Below are positions 1-8,012 of a stretch of DNA of 58,140 bases, one piece after another. The stretch is taken from assembly GCA_029857955.1 (NCBI GenBank), contig JAOUFY010000002.1, forward strand, positions 1 to 58,140. Direction: 5' to 3'. Within the stretch, counting starts at the first letter, position 1. Every line of letters starts with the position of its first letter. This DNA comes from Spirochaetia bacterium (lineage in GTDB: Bacteria; Spirochaetota; Leptospiria; Turneriellales; JAOUFE01). The notes under the pieces are model-generated. The model searched no databases, had not been told where the DNA came from, and saw only the letters and a program-made list of their open reading frames with translations. The translations under genes were made by a program, and so were the position numbers.

Positions 1-232
1 CCAATCCTATATGTGATGGAGCAAACTATTAAATCAACTGTGTATATAAATAAAAAAATATTTTTACGGAAGTTTTCTGCTTAAAATCCTGCTTGCCCTA
101 CAATATATACTCACACCCCATAATAACAAATGGTTATACAAAAGTAGGCAACATTAGATTTTAAAATCGTTTTTTAGTAAATAAATCAAAGAAAATAATT
201 TGTTAAGTTTTAAATTGATTTGTTCACTACGA

Positions 233-1621
233 TTATACTTTTTTTACTTTCTCAACTTTGTTATTTAAAATATTACTAGCCTGACCTTTCGATTTAATGT
301 TATTTTCAACCATTATTTCGGTAGTAAATTGAGATTTTTTATATCCAGTACTTGTTTTTGGTTTAACACTTTTTGTTTTTTTCAGCGTAGACTTTTTTGT
401 TGTTTTTGAAACTTTTGCACTTTTATTAATTTGTTTTGTTTTTGCATCGAGTTTTTGTCTAAAATCCTGAAGAACATTCATATAATAAATATATGCATCA
501 TAAGGAGATTCAAAAGGATTAAAATATTTATGAACATCGCCGTCATTAAAATATTTTGTACACATGTAATAAAAATGGTCGGAAGTTTGCAGTCTTCTAA
601 ATACTTCTAAAAGTTTTTTATTGTCACTGTCATAAACTTTTTGTTGAAGATCATAAATACCGCGGAAAGCTTCATTTTGAATGTTATTGCCAAGCCACGC
701 TGAGAGGTCGCGTTCAATATCAGCCCACGAAACAGGATCATGGGTGTCGATATCGCCAACCACGGGATATTTTTCTATGGCTTCCGATACCTTTAAAAAT
801 TCAAAATCTGGATGTTTAAATACATTTTCAGGCAGGGCGCGTAAAAAATTAAAAATGCCGCTGTCTTCCCACTGGTGTTCGCCGAAGGTTTCAAAATCCA
901 TAAATAAATTTACAACATCTCCCGAACCGGCAACAGAGTGAATCCATCCAGCATACTTTTCTGAGCTTAAAGGGTATTCTTTCCAGCTTTTTTCTGAAAA
1001 ACGAAACGCTATGTCATCACTTAACTTGTAATTTTTTAAAAGAAGCTTCAGATTTGGCGCATACTTGGCCTTATACACAAAATTTGGATTTCTCCAATCT
1101 AGTATTTTATCAGCTCCTTCAAGAAGCATACCCTTAAATCCCATTTCGCCGGCAAGCCAGGCAATGTGGTTTGAAAAAATAAGTTCAGTATTTCTAAAAA
1201 TAGCAGGGGTATAATTAAATTCTTTTTCGATTAATTTGGTATGTAACTTTACTTGTGCTTTAAATTCTTCTTCAGAAACGAGGCTTGAAAGCGAATGATA
1301 ATAGGTTTCAGCTAGAAATTCAACACATCCGGTTTTTGCAAGTTTTTTAAAATTATCAATTACCAGTGGGTAATGTTGCTTTGCCTGTTCAATAAACACC
1401 CCGCTAAGTGAAAAAGCAATTTTAAATTTACCATTATACTTTTCAATCAGCTCCAGCAATATATTTGTTGCAGGTATATAACATTTTTCACTTACTTTTT
1501 TAATGATTTGAATATTTTTTTCATCGTCTTCATATGGCACATTCTCACCAATATCAAAGAAATGATAAGGTCTTAAACGATAGGGTTGGTGTACTTGAAA
1601 ATAAAAGCATATTGATGTCAT
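233..1621 (-). CDS. GH57 alpha-amylase-like glycoside hydrolase
   Basis: Family 57 retaining alpha-glucan hydrolase or transferase of 462 residues, probably acting in the cytosol on glycogen or maltodextrin because no signal peptide is visible. The family signature HQP lies at residues 11-13 of the beta-strand-1 motif FQVHQPYR. The probable nucleophile is E146 in RNTELIFSN and the acid/base is D242 in FMDFETFGEHQ. The catalytic region seems to end near residue 385. About 65 residues follow that are very rich in Lys, Thr and Ser, look disordered and resemble a nucleic-acid- or polyanion-binding tail, which is odd for this family. The ATG overlaps the stop of the upstream glycosyltransferase gene as ATGA, so the two are probably translationally coupled. 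Hydrolase versus transglycosylase activity cannot be decided from sequence. Confidence 0.9.
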   Translation of the reverse strand: MTSICFYFQVHQPYRLRPYHFFDIGENVPYEDDEKNIQIIKKVSEKCYIPATNILLELIEKYNGKFKIAFSLSGVFIEQAKQHYPLVIDNFKKLAKTGCVEFLAETYYHSLSSLVSEEEFKAQVKLHTKLIEKEFNYTPAIFRNTELIFSNHIAWLAGEMGFKGMLLEGADKILDWRNPNFVYKAKYAPNLKLLLKNYKLSDDIAFRFSEKSWKEYPLSSEKYAGWIHSVAGSGDVVNLFMDFETFGEHQWEDSGIFNFLRALPENVFKHPDFEFLKVSEAIEKYPVVGDIDTHDPVSWADIERDLSAWLGNNIQNEAFRGIYDLQQKVYDSDNKKLLEVFRRLQTSDHFYYMCTKYFNDGDVHKYFNPFESPYDAYIYYMNVLQDFRQKLDAKTKQINKSAKVSKTTKKSTLKKTKSVKPKTSTGYKKSQFTTEIMVENNIKSKGQASNILNNKVEKVKKV

Positions 1622-2979
1622 CTTAATACTTCTCCGTAAATGCTGTTAACTTTTTCTGCCGGTGTTATCCAGTTAATTTTTTGAGCTTCAGTATATCCTT
1701 CTTCAAGCATTTTTTTATAAATTTTCGGGTTTTTTAAAACGTAGATGATACTGTTTGCAATCTGGTTTATATCCCAGAAATCAACTTTAATGGCGTTTTG
1801 GATGATTTCACTGACACCTGATTGCTTGCTGATGATCACAGGCACCTTATGCAACATGGCTTCTAATGGAGTTATACCAAATGGTTCAGATACTGATGGC
1901 ATAATGTACAAATCGCTGATATTATACAATTTTATTACGCCTTCATTTTTAAGAAAACCTGTGTAATGAAAATAAGAACCCATGCCCATACCGGCAGCCA
2001 TGTCAATTATACGATAATACATATCGCCTGTTCCAGCCATAACAAAACGGGTATTTGGAATCTCTTCAATTACTTTTTTAGCCGCTCTAACAAAATAATC
2101 TGGACCTTTTTGAAAAGTTATTCTTCCTACAAAAGTAACGATTTTATCTTTAGGTGCAATTTTTCTTTTTTTACTAATTCCGGTTATTTTTTTAGATTTT
2201 TGCTTATAACTTGGCTCCTCAATTACCTGTGTAAAGTCTACACCATTATGAACTGTTTTAATTTTGTCTGGTTGTACTGAATATCTTCTTATTAAAATAT
2301 TTTTTGTAAATTCGCTTACGGCAATGTTCATGTTTGCGCTGTGAAATGCATTGTTTTCAATATCAAAAACATACTGGTTTACCTTATCACCGCTTCTGTC
2401 AAATTCAGTAGAGTGTACATGACAAATCACAGGTTTTTTTGAAATTTTAGCTATAGCAAGACCTGCTTTATACGTCATCCAGTCATGTGCATGAATAATA
2501 TCAAAATCAAGTTTTTTAGAAATCATGGCTGCCCATGTGGCAAAAATATTAATTTCATCATAAACACGATTTGAATAGTTACCTGTTAAAAAATCTTCCT
2601 TAAGAATTAGTTTATGACTTATATTTTTTAACAAGTCATGCCAAGCTGAAGAAACTTTTAAAAAAAACGATGATGGTGTTTCGCCAAATTGCCCATAAGT
2701 AGATATTTGTTCAGCATAATACTTAAATTTACTGGTTTTTACAGCAAGCTCTTGAATTTCATCTTCTGAAAGCAAATGTCTGGTTTTTTTAAAATCAATT
2801 AAATGTATACCTGGAATTTCTTCCTCTTTACCGGTTAACTTTGGCAAAAGCATGAAAACACTATTACCTAATTTCGTAAGCGCTACAGCCAATCCTTTTG
2901 AGGCCACTCCAAGTCCTCCTGTAATTCTTGGAGGATATTCCCAACTTATCATCAATACATTTTTTCCCATTTTCCTCAT
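1618..2979 (-). CDS. Glycogen-synthase-like glycosyltransferase (GT4/GT5)
   Basis: GT-B fold glycosyltransferase of about 453 residues, expected to transfer glucose from a nucleotide sugar to a growing alpha-glucan. The N-terminal donor/acceptor loop reads NVLMISWEYPPRITGGLG, a variant of the glycogen synthase K-x-G-G-L loop. An HAHDW motif follows in the first Rossmann domain. The C-terminal domain shows TFVGRITFQKGPDYF and the donor-binding PSVSEPFGITPLEAM with the usual E-x7-E pattern. The frame stays open for 46 more codons upstream to 3117, but that extension is Ile/Asn/Leu-rich and unlike the family. I start at the ATG at 2979 (MRKMGKNVLM), preceded by GGTGA; the ATG at 2970 is the alternative. 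It is co-transcribed with the downstream GH57 gene and so probably serves glycogen metabolism. GT4 versus GT5 is uncertain. Confidence 0.85.
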   Translation of the reverse strand: MRKMGKNVLMISWEYPPRITGGLGVASKGLAVALTKLGNSVFMLLPKLTGKEEEIPGIHLIDFKKTRHLLSEDEIQELAVKTSKFKYYAEQISTYGQFGETPSSFFLKVSSAWHDLLKNISHKLILKEDFLTGNYSNRVYDEINIFATWAAMISKKLDFDIIHAHDWMTYKAGLAIAKISKKPVICHVHSTEFDRSGDKVNQYVFDIENNAFHSANMNIAVSEFTKNILIRRYSVQPDKIKTVHNGVDFTQVIEEPSYKQKSKKITGISKKRKIAPKDKIVTFVGRITFQKGPDYFVRAAKKVIEEIPNTRFVMAGTGDMYYRIIDMAAGMGMGSYFHYTGFLKNEGVIKLYNISDLYIMPSVSEPFGITPLEAMLHKVPVIISKQSGVSEIIQNAIKVDFWDINQIANSIIYVLKNPKIYKKMLEEGYTEAQKINWITPAEKVNSIYGEVLR

Positions 2980-3471
2980 TTCACCGATTACCAATTTTTT
3001 TATGGTAATTATATTTTTATATATTTTAAAATTTAATAAACTTGATAAACTTATCCAGTTTACAATATTGACGTATTTGTTAATGACCGGAGTTAAAATC
3101 AGGTCATTAATATACAATATTAATTTATGTCAATAATATTATTACATAATTAATATACTTTTACTTTAAAATTAATTCCATTAAAACACACATTATGTGT
3201 TTGTATTCATAAAAAATATATTTAATGCGTATACGGCTTAACATAGTGCCAAAAGTTTTATTAAAAGTAATCCGATGTGTATTTACATGTAAAAGCATGT
3301 AAAATCATGTAAAATCATGTAAAAGATTGTAAGAATACTTTATTAATTATTAAACATATTGATCCTTGATAAAAAATAAATCAAGATTGTTCAATGAATC
3401 CGCCCGTAATAAAAAATTCTGATATCAAAAAGAAGTTTACCGCATGATGAATTAAAATTATTCTTCGATAA
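2980..3471. promoter_or_regulatory. Divergent control region of the glucan genes
   Basis: Non-coding, AT-rich space between the leftward glycosyltransferase gene and the rightward GH57/DUF3536 gene. It contains an inverted repeat AAACACA/TGTGTTT at 3184-3202 and an array of 10-bp repeats at 3284-3335, listed separately. I see no convincing -35/-10 pair and no RNA gene. Its position makes it the likely regulatory region for both glucan transcription units. Confidence 0.5.
3284..3335. repeat. Helically phased 10-bp tandem repeats
   Basis: Four consecutive 10-bp units start at 3286: CATGTAAAAG, CATGTAAAAT, CATGTAAAAT, CATGTAAAAG, followed by a decayed unit ATTGTAAGAA. The first unit is part of the palindrome TTTACATGTAAA at 3282-3293. 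A 10-bp period puts each unit on the same face of the helix, as expected for a cooperative protein-binding array or a phased A-tract bend. The array lies in the divergent region of two glucan-metabolism units. Confidence 0.75.
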
Positions 3472-5895
3472 GTGAAACCTGCAATTTGTATTCATGGACA
3501 CTTCTACCAGCCCCCCAGAGAAAATCCCTGGCTTGACACCATTGAATTACAGGAAACAGCATACCCTTACCATAATTGGAATGAAAAAATTTCAACAGAG
3601 TGTTATTCACAAAATTCATTTTCAAGAATACTTAATAACGAAAAAAAAATCAGTAAAGTCTTAAACAACTATTCTTATATGAGTTTTAACATTGGTCCTA
3701 CATTGATCAACTGGCTTAAAAAAAATGACAAAGAGACATATGATGCTATTCTTGAAGCCGACAAGATCAGCCAGACTCGTTTTTTAGGTCACGGTGGAGC
3801 AATTGCACAGGTTTATAATCATCTGATAATGCCACTTGCAAATCGTAACGATAAAATTACCCAGGTGAAATGGGGTATTGCAGATTTTGTTTTTCATTTT
3901 GATCGGTATCCCGAAGGAATGTGGCTTTCTGAAACGGCAGTAGACATTGAAACCCTTGAGATTCTTGCTGAGAATAACATAAAGTTTACCATTCTGGCCC
4001 CACATCAAGCCTATGCAATAAAACATTTAAATGAAGATCAATGGCAGATTAAAAAAAGTCATGAAACAGATACAACCAGGGCATATTTGTACAATTTACC
4101 TTCAGGAAATAAAATCCATATTTTCTTATACAACGGAGCTATTTCGCATGCGGTAGGTTTTGGAACATTATTAAACGACGGAAAAGCTTTTGCCGAAAGG
4201 CTTGTAAATGCAGGAATCGGCGGCATTGAGCGGCCAAAACTTGTGAACATTGCCACTGATGGAGAAACATTTGGCCATCATCATCGCTTTGGCGATATGG
4301 CTCTTGCCTTTGCTTTAAATCACATTCAGGAAAAGGATCTAGCAAATCTAACCGTATATGGCGAATATCTCGAAAAATACCCAACCGAGTATGAAATTCA
4401 AATCAATGAATTTACTTCATGGAGTTGTCCTCATGGCGTTAAACGGTGGTTTAATGATTGCGGATGTAACATTGGCAGACAACCCGGCTGGAATCAAAAG
4501 TGGAGACTGCCTTTAAGAACCTCACTGGATTGGATGCGAGATGAAATCAATCAATATCTGGAAAAAAATATTTCAAAATATTTTAAAAATTTCTGGCGTG
4601 CCAGAAATGACTATGCTCTTGTCATGATCAATCGACAGGATTTCGTATTAAAAAGCTTTATAAATCTGCAGCTCAACGTTGAAGTATTAACAGATGAATA
4701 TTCTAAATATATAAAATATATGGAACTTCAAAGATATATGATGCTTATGTACACAAGCTGTGGCTGGTTTTTTGACGACATCAGTAATATTGAAAGTATC
4801 CAGGTTTTGCGATATGCAGTGAAAACTCTGGAGATTTTTGAAGATATATCAGGTTTAAATATTCGAAATGAATTTTATCATAAAATATCCGAAGCAGTTT
4901 CCAATCTACCAGATAAAAAAAATGCCCTTCATCTCATTGAAAATAAAATTTTACCGGGTAGAGTTGATATATTTAGAGCTGGTTTGCATTTTGCCATGTC
5001 TTTATTTTATTATGGTTCTCTAAACAATGTAGAAAAATTTCATTACACAATAAAAAATGATTTTAGCGAAAAAATCATTCTTTCAGAATTAACAATACTT
5101 TTCGGCGTTATTAAAATTAAAGATACAATAACGCTGGAAACAGCTTCTTTTTATTTTGTTGCTATTGAGAAATCTTTATATGATGTTCAAGTTTATGCAA
5201 CCATACAAAAAAGCTTTACAGAATTTGATGAAATTGTTAAAAAAATTAAAAAATTAATTTTCAATAAAGAACTTGAAAAAATTTCTAAAGTTGTAATTCA
5301 GTATTTTACAAAACCATATTCTTTAAACCATCTTTTCAAAGATGAACAGACAAATATATCTCAAATTAAATTAAATCAGGCATTAACAGAACTCACTCAA
5401 GCCCGTGATCGTATTTTTTTTACTAATTTAAAAACTGTAACTTTTCTTTCCAGAAACAAGGTAAACCTGCCTATTCCAATTGTTACAATGATGTCTGAAG
5501 TATTTACCAAAAGGATTGTGGACATATTTAATGCAGAAAATATCAATGCCAGAAAACTCGAAAAATATTTAAAAAAAGCTGAAAAACTTAACGTAAGGTT
5601 ATATGTTGATGAAATTGAGTTTACATCCTCAAAAAAAATTTACCAAATGTTAAATGATGTATTGAAAATTAACCATAACATTAAAAAGTTTAAACAAATA
5701 TATATGGTTTTGGAAATACTGGATAAATCTTATCTGGAATTAGATATTTGGAAGGTTCAAAATATATATTTTAAAATTACAGAATCCAGGCTGCCGCAAT
5801 ATCGTCAAAAAGAAGCCCTGGGAGATCAAGATGCCATAGAGTGGCTAAGTATCTATAAAAAAATGGGAACCATTCTTAAAATTTCTGATTTATAA
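3472..5895 (+). CDS. Large GH57 / DUF3536 glycoside hydrolase
   Basis: Family 57 glycoside hydrolase of 807 residues with the long C-terminal DUF3536-type extension, probably a cytosolic alpha-glucan-active enzyme. The N-terminus ICIHGHFYQPPRENPW is the canonical start of this subfamily. The probable nucleophile is the Glu of GMWLSETAVD and the acid/base is the Asp of NIATDGETFGHHH. A Cys/Gly-rich SCPHGVKRWFNDCGCNIG motif follows near residues 322-340, as in relatives. The C-terminal half (about 420-807) is helical with no recognisable catalytic motif. The start is GTG at 3472: an in-frame TAA directly precedes it and the conserved N-terminus begins there. No good ribosome binding site is visible. 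malQ follows after 16 bp, so the two form an operon. Exact substrate unknown. Confidence 0.9.
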   Translation: MKPAICIHGHFYQPPRENPWLDTIELQETAYPYHNWNEKISTECYSQNSFSRILNNEKKISKVLNNYSYMSFNIGPTLINWLKKNDKETYDAILEADKISQTRFLGHGGAIAQVYNHLIMPLANRNDKITQVKWGIADFVFHFDRYPEGMWLSETAVDIETLEILAENNIKFTILAPHQAYAIKHLNEDQWQIKKSHETDTTRAYLYNLPSGNKIHIFLYNGAISHAVGFGTLLNDGKAFAERLVNAGIGGIERPKLVNIATDGETFGHHHRFGDMALAFALNHIQEKDLANLTVYGEYLEKYPTEYEIQINEFTSWSCPHGVKRWFNDCGCNIGRQPGWNQKWRLPLRTSLDWMRDEINQYLEKNISKYFKNFWRARNDYALVMINRQDFVLKSFINLQLNVEVLTDEYSKYIKYMELQRYMMLMYTSCGWFFDDISNIESIQVLRYAVKTLEIFEDISGLNIRNEFYHKISEAVSNLPDKKNALHLIENKILPGRVDIFRAGLHFAMSLFYYGSLNNVEKFHYTIKNDFSEKIILSELTILFGVIKIKDTITLETASFYFVAIEKSLYDVQVYATIQKSFTEFDEIVKKIKKLIFNKELEKISKVVIQYFTKPYSLNHLFKDEQTNISQIKLNQALTELTQARDRIFFTNLKTVTFLSRNKVNLPIPIVTMMSEVFTKRIVDIFNAENINARKLEKYLKKAEKLNVRLYVDEIEFTSSKKIYQMLNDVLKINHNIKKFKQIYMVLEILDKSYLELDIWKVQNIYFKITESRLPQYRQKEALGDQDAIEWLSIYKKMGTILKISDL

Positions 5896-5911
5896 GATGT
5901 AATTACCATAA

Positions 5912-7915
5912 ATGAAATTTATTAAAACAAATCAATTTATTTCAGGAATCGCTATTCCTCTTGGCGCAGTGCATACGTTACAAAATACAGGTTGCGGTGA
6001 ATTTTCAGATTTACCGGTTCTTGCAAAATGGTGCGCTAAAACAGGTTTTAATATCATTCAAATTTTGCCGGTAAATGATACCGGTTTAAATGCATCGCCA
6101 TATAGCGCTCTGAGCGGATTTGCCTTGAATCCAATTTATTTAAATATCCAGAATATTGAATCTTCAAATGAATGGAAAGATCAAATAAATAAATTTAAAA
6201 AAAGCAAGCAGCTTTGTAAAAAAATTAAATACCAAGAAGTGTATCACTTTAAATTACATATACTAAATCAAATTTATAAAAAACATCAACTTAAGATAGC
6301 TCAGCTGCCAGAATTTTTAAAATGGGTTAAAAGCAATGACTGGTTAAATATTTACGGCGCTTTTAAAATATTATCTGAAATGAACCATACCATCGTATGG
6401 TCAAAATGGAATTACGATCCGGTGTTTAACGAAAATTCTCAAATTAAAAATAACCAACTACGTGATTTTTTAAACATCAACAAAGATCGTTTTTACTTTT
6501 ATGCATGGATTCAGTATTTATTAGAAACACAGTTAATTGATGCTTCTTTAAAAATGGGGCAGCTTGGAGTAAATTTAAAAGGCGATCTTCCCATATTGAT
6601 TGACAAAGAAAGCTGCGATGTCTGGTTTCATAGAGAACTCTTTAATATGAACAGGTATGCCGGCGCTCCGCCCGATCAGTTCGCAACGGATGGACAAAAC
6701 TGGGGTTTTCCTGTATATAACCTGGATCAAATGAAAAAAGATCAATTTTTCTGGTGGAAAAAACGTATCGGCAGAATAAATCTTTTTTACCATGCGATTC
6801 GGCTTGATCACATCATTGGATTTATGCGATTATGGCAATTTTCATCTTCTGAGCCCTGTGCTTTGATGGGTTTTTTTTCACCATCTGACTTTATTACCAG
6901 TTTGAAATTATCAGAAAAAAATATTAAAATTGATGAAATTAAAAAACTGTCAAAAGCAGCTATCGATATGAAGGTTTTAGAAAATATATTTACATGGGAT
7001 AATTTTGAAAACTTTAAAAATACATATCTGGATGTTTCACCTTCAGAAAATTTATATTATTTAAAAGATACAATTAAAAACGAAAACGATATTAATTATC
7101 TTTCTGAGCACCAAAACATTAAAGATATTTTACATAAAATTTATAGAAATAAAATATTTATCGAGATTGCTTCCGATTGTTTTGCGCCATTTTGGGGATT
7201 TCAAAATACAGGGAGATTTCTTTATTTAAGCAATGACAAAAAAATTGCCGTCCAAAATCTTGTAGATGAGTATTATCATAACAGCGAAAAAATCTGGTAT
7301 GAAAACGGAAATAATCTTTTATCAGTTTTGCAAAAAGAATCAAATTGCATTTTTTGCGGAGAAGATCTTGGAAATATACCAAAATTAACTCAGGTCTTGC
7401 TTAATAAACTGGGAATTTTAAGTTTAAAAGTTTTGAGATGGTCGAAACACTACCATGAACCAGATTCTCCTTTTATTGATCCTGAAGAATATCCTTTAAA
7501 ATCTGTTGCCACAACTTCCGTTCATGACAGTGAAAATTTACGACAATGGTGGAGCGAAGACCATTTTTCAAGAAATGAATTATTAAACATAATGGGCTAT
7601 TCAGAGGATAAAACAAGTGAAACTGTTATACAATTACATCCCGATCTTGCAGCACAACTTTTAAAATGGTTTTTTAACGCTTCCTCTGAAATTGTAATAT
7701 TGCCAATTCAGGACTTGTTTTCTATAGACGAAAAGTACAGGATTCCTTTTGTTGAAGAAGAAAGGATCAACATTCCAGGTCAGGTTCTGGATTCCAATTG
7801 GGCATATAAAATGCCATGCTCAGTAGAATCTTTGTTTGAAGATCATTTATTTATACAAAAAGTTCAATCATTAACAAACATCAGGTTTAACAAAAAAGCG
7901 GGGCTTGGCCCCTGA
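5912..7915 (+). CDS. malQ: 4-alpha-glucanotransferase (amylomaltase, GH77)
   Basis: Transfers alpha-1,4-glucan segments between maltodextrins, releasing glucose; it works with phosphorylase in glycogen and maltodextrin turnover. The protein has 667 residues, longer than the roughly 500 of minimal amylomaltases. GH77 features are IQILPVNDTG (about 49-58) and SPYSALSGFALNP (about 62-74), nucleophile D299 in AIRLDHIIGFMRLW, acid/base E484 in CGEDLGNIP, and the transition-state Asp D539 in VATTSVHDSENLRQWW. The gap between nucleophile and acid/base is about 185 residues, against about 47 in the Thermus enzyme, so an insertion of roughly 135 residues lies between about 320 and 460. The gene follows the GH57/DUF3536 gene closely. 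Its last codons and stop lie inside a GC-rich hairpin that starts the terminator. Confidence 0.95.
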   Translation: MKFIKTNQFISGIAIPLGAVHTLQNTGCGEFSDLPVLAKWCAKTGFNIIQILPVNDTGLNASPYSALSGFALNPIYLNIQNIESSNEWKDQINKFKKSKQLCKKIKYQEVYHFKLHILNQIYKKHQLKIAQLPEFLKWVKSNDWLNIYGAFKILSEMNHTIVWSKWNYDPVFNENSQIKNNQLRDFLNINKDRFYFYAWIQYLLETQLIDASLKMGQLGVNLKGDLPILIDKESCDVWFHRELFNMNRYAGAPPDQFATDGQNWGFPVYNLDQMKKDQFFWWKKRIGRINLFYHAIRLDHIIGFMRLWQFSSSEPCALMGFFSPSDFITSLKLSEKNIKIDEIKKLSKAAIDMKVLENIFTWDNFENFKNTYLDVSPSENLYYLKDTIKNENDINYLSEHQNIKDILHKIYRNKIFIEIASDCFAPFWGFQNTGRFLYLSNDKKIAVQNLVDEYYHNSEKIWYENGNNLLSVLQKESNCIFCGEDLGNIPKLTQVLLNKLGILSLKVLRWSKHYHEPDSPFIDPEEYPLKSVATTSVHDSENLRQWWSEDHFSRNELLNIMGYSEDKTSETVIQLHPDLAAQLLKWFFNASSEIVILPIQDLFSIDEKYRIPFVEEERINIPGQVLDSNWAYKMPCSVESLFEDHLFIQKVQSLTNIRFNKKAGLGP

Positions 7916-7956
7916 CTTCGAAGCCTTTGGCTTCTGCGTCACCCCATGTGTTTTTT
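7900..7956 (+). terminator. Compound hairpin terminator after malQ
   Basis: Two hairpins in series: GGGGC-TTG-GCCCC (7900-7912), which includes the last malQ codons, and GAAGCC-TTT-GGCTTC (7920-7934). The second is enclosed by TGAC/GTCA, and GGGG at 7900 could alternatively pair with CCCC at 7942-7945. A T-run (TGTGTTTTTTAG) follows. The site separates malQ from the convergent phosphorylase gene. Confidence 0.65.
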
Positions 7957-8012
7957 AGTTTATGTAATTTATTTCTACCATAAGTTCGATTTTTGAACAT
8001 CTTTGAAATTAC

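Noticed and set aside
2980..3117. 46-codon N-terminal extension of the glycosyltransferase
   Set aside because: Composition is unlike the family and a ribosome binding site with conserved start lies at 2979.
3235..3252. Sigma-54-like TGGCAC on the minus strand upstream of the glycosyltransferase gene
   Set aside because: The GG to GC distance is 11 bases, not the required 10.
3284..3335. 10-bp repeats as a CRISPR-like array
   Set aside because: Units are contiguous with no spacers and no cas genes are nearby.
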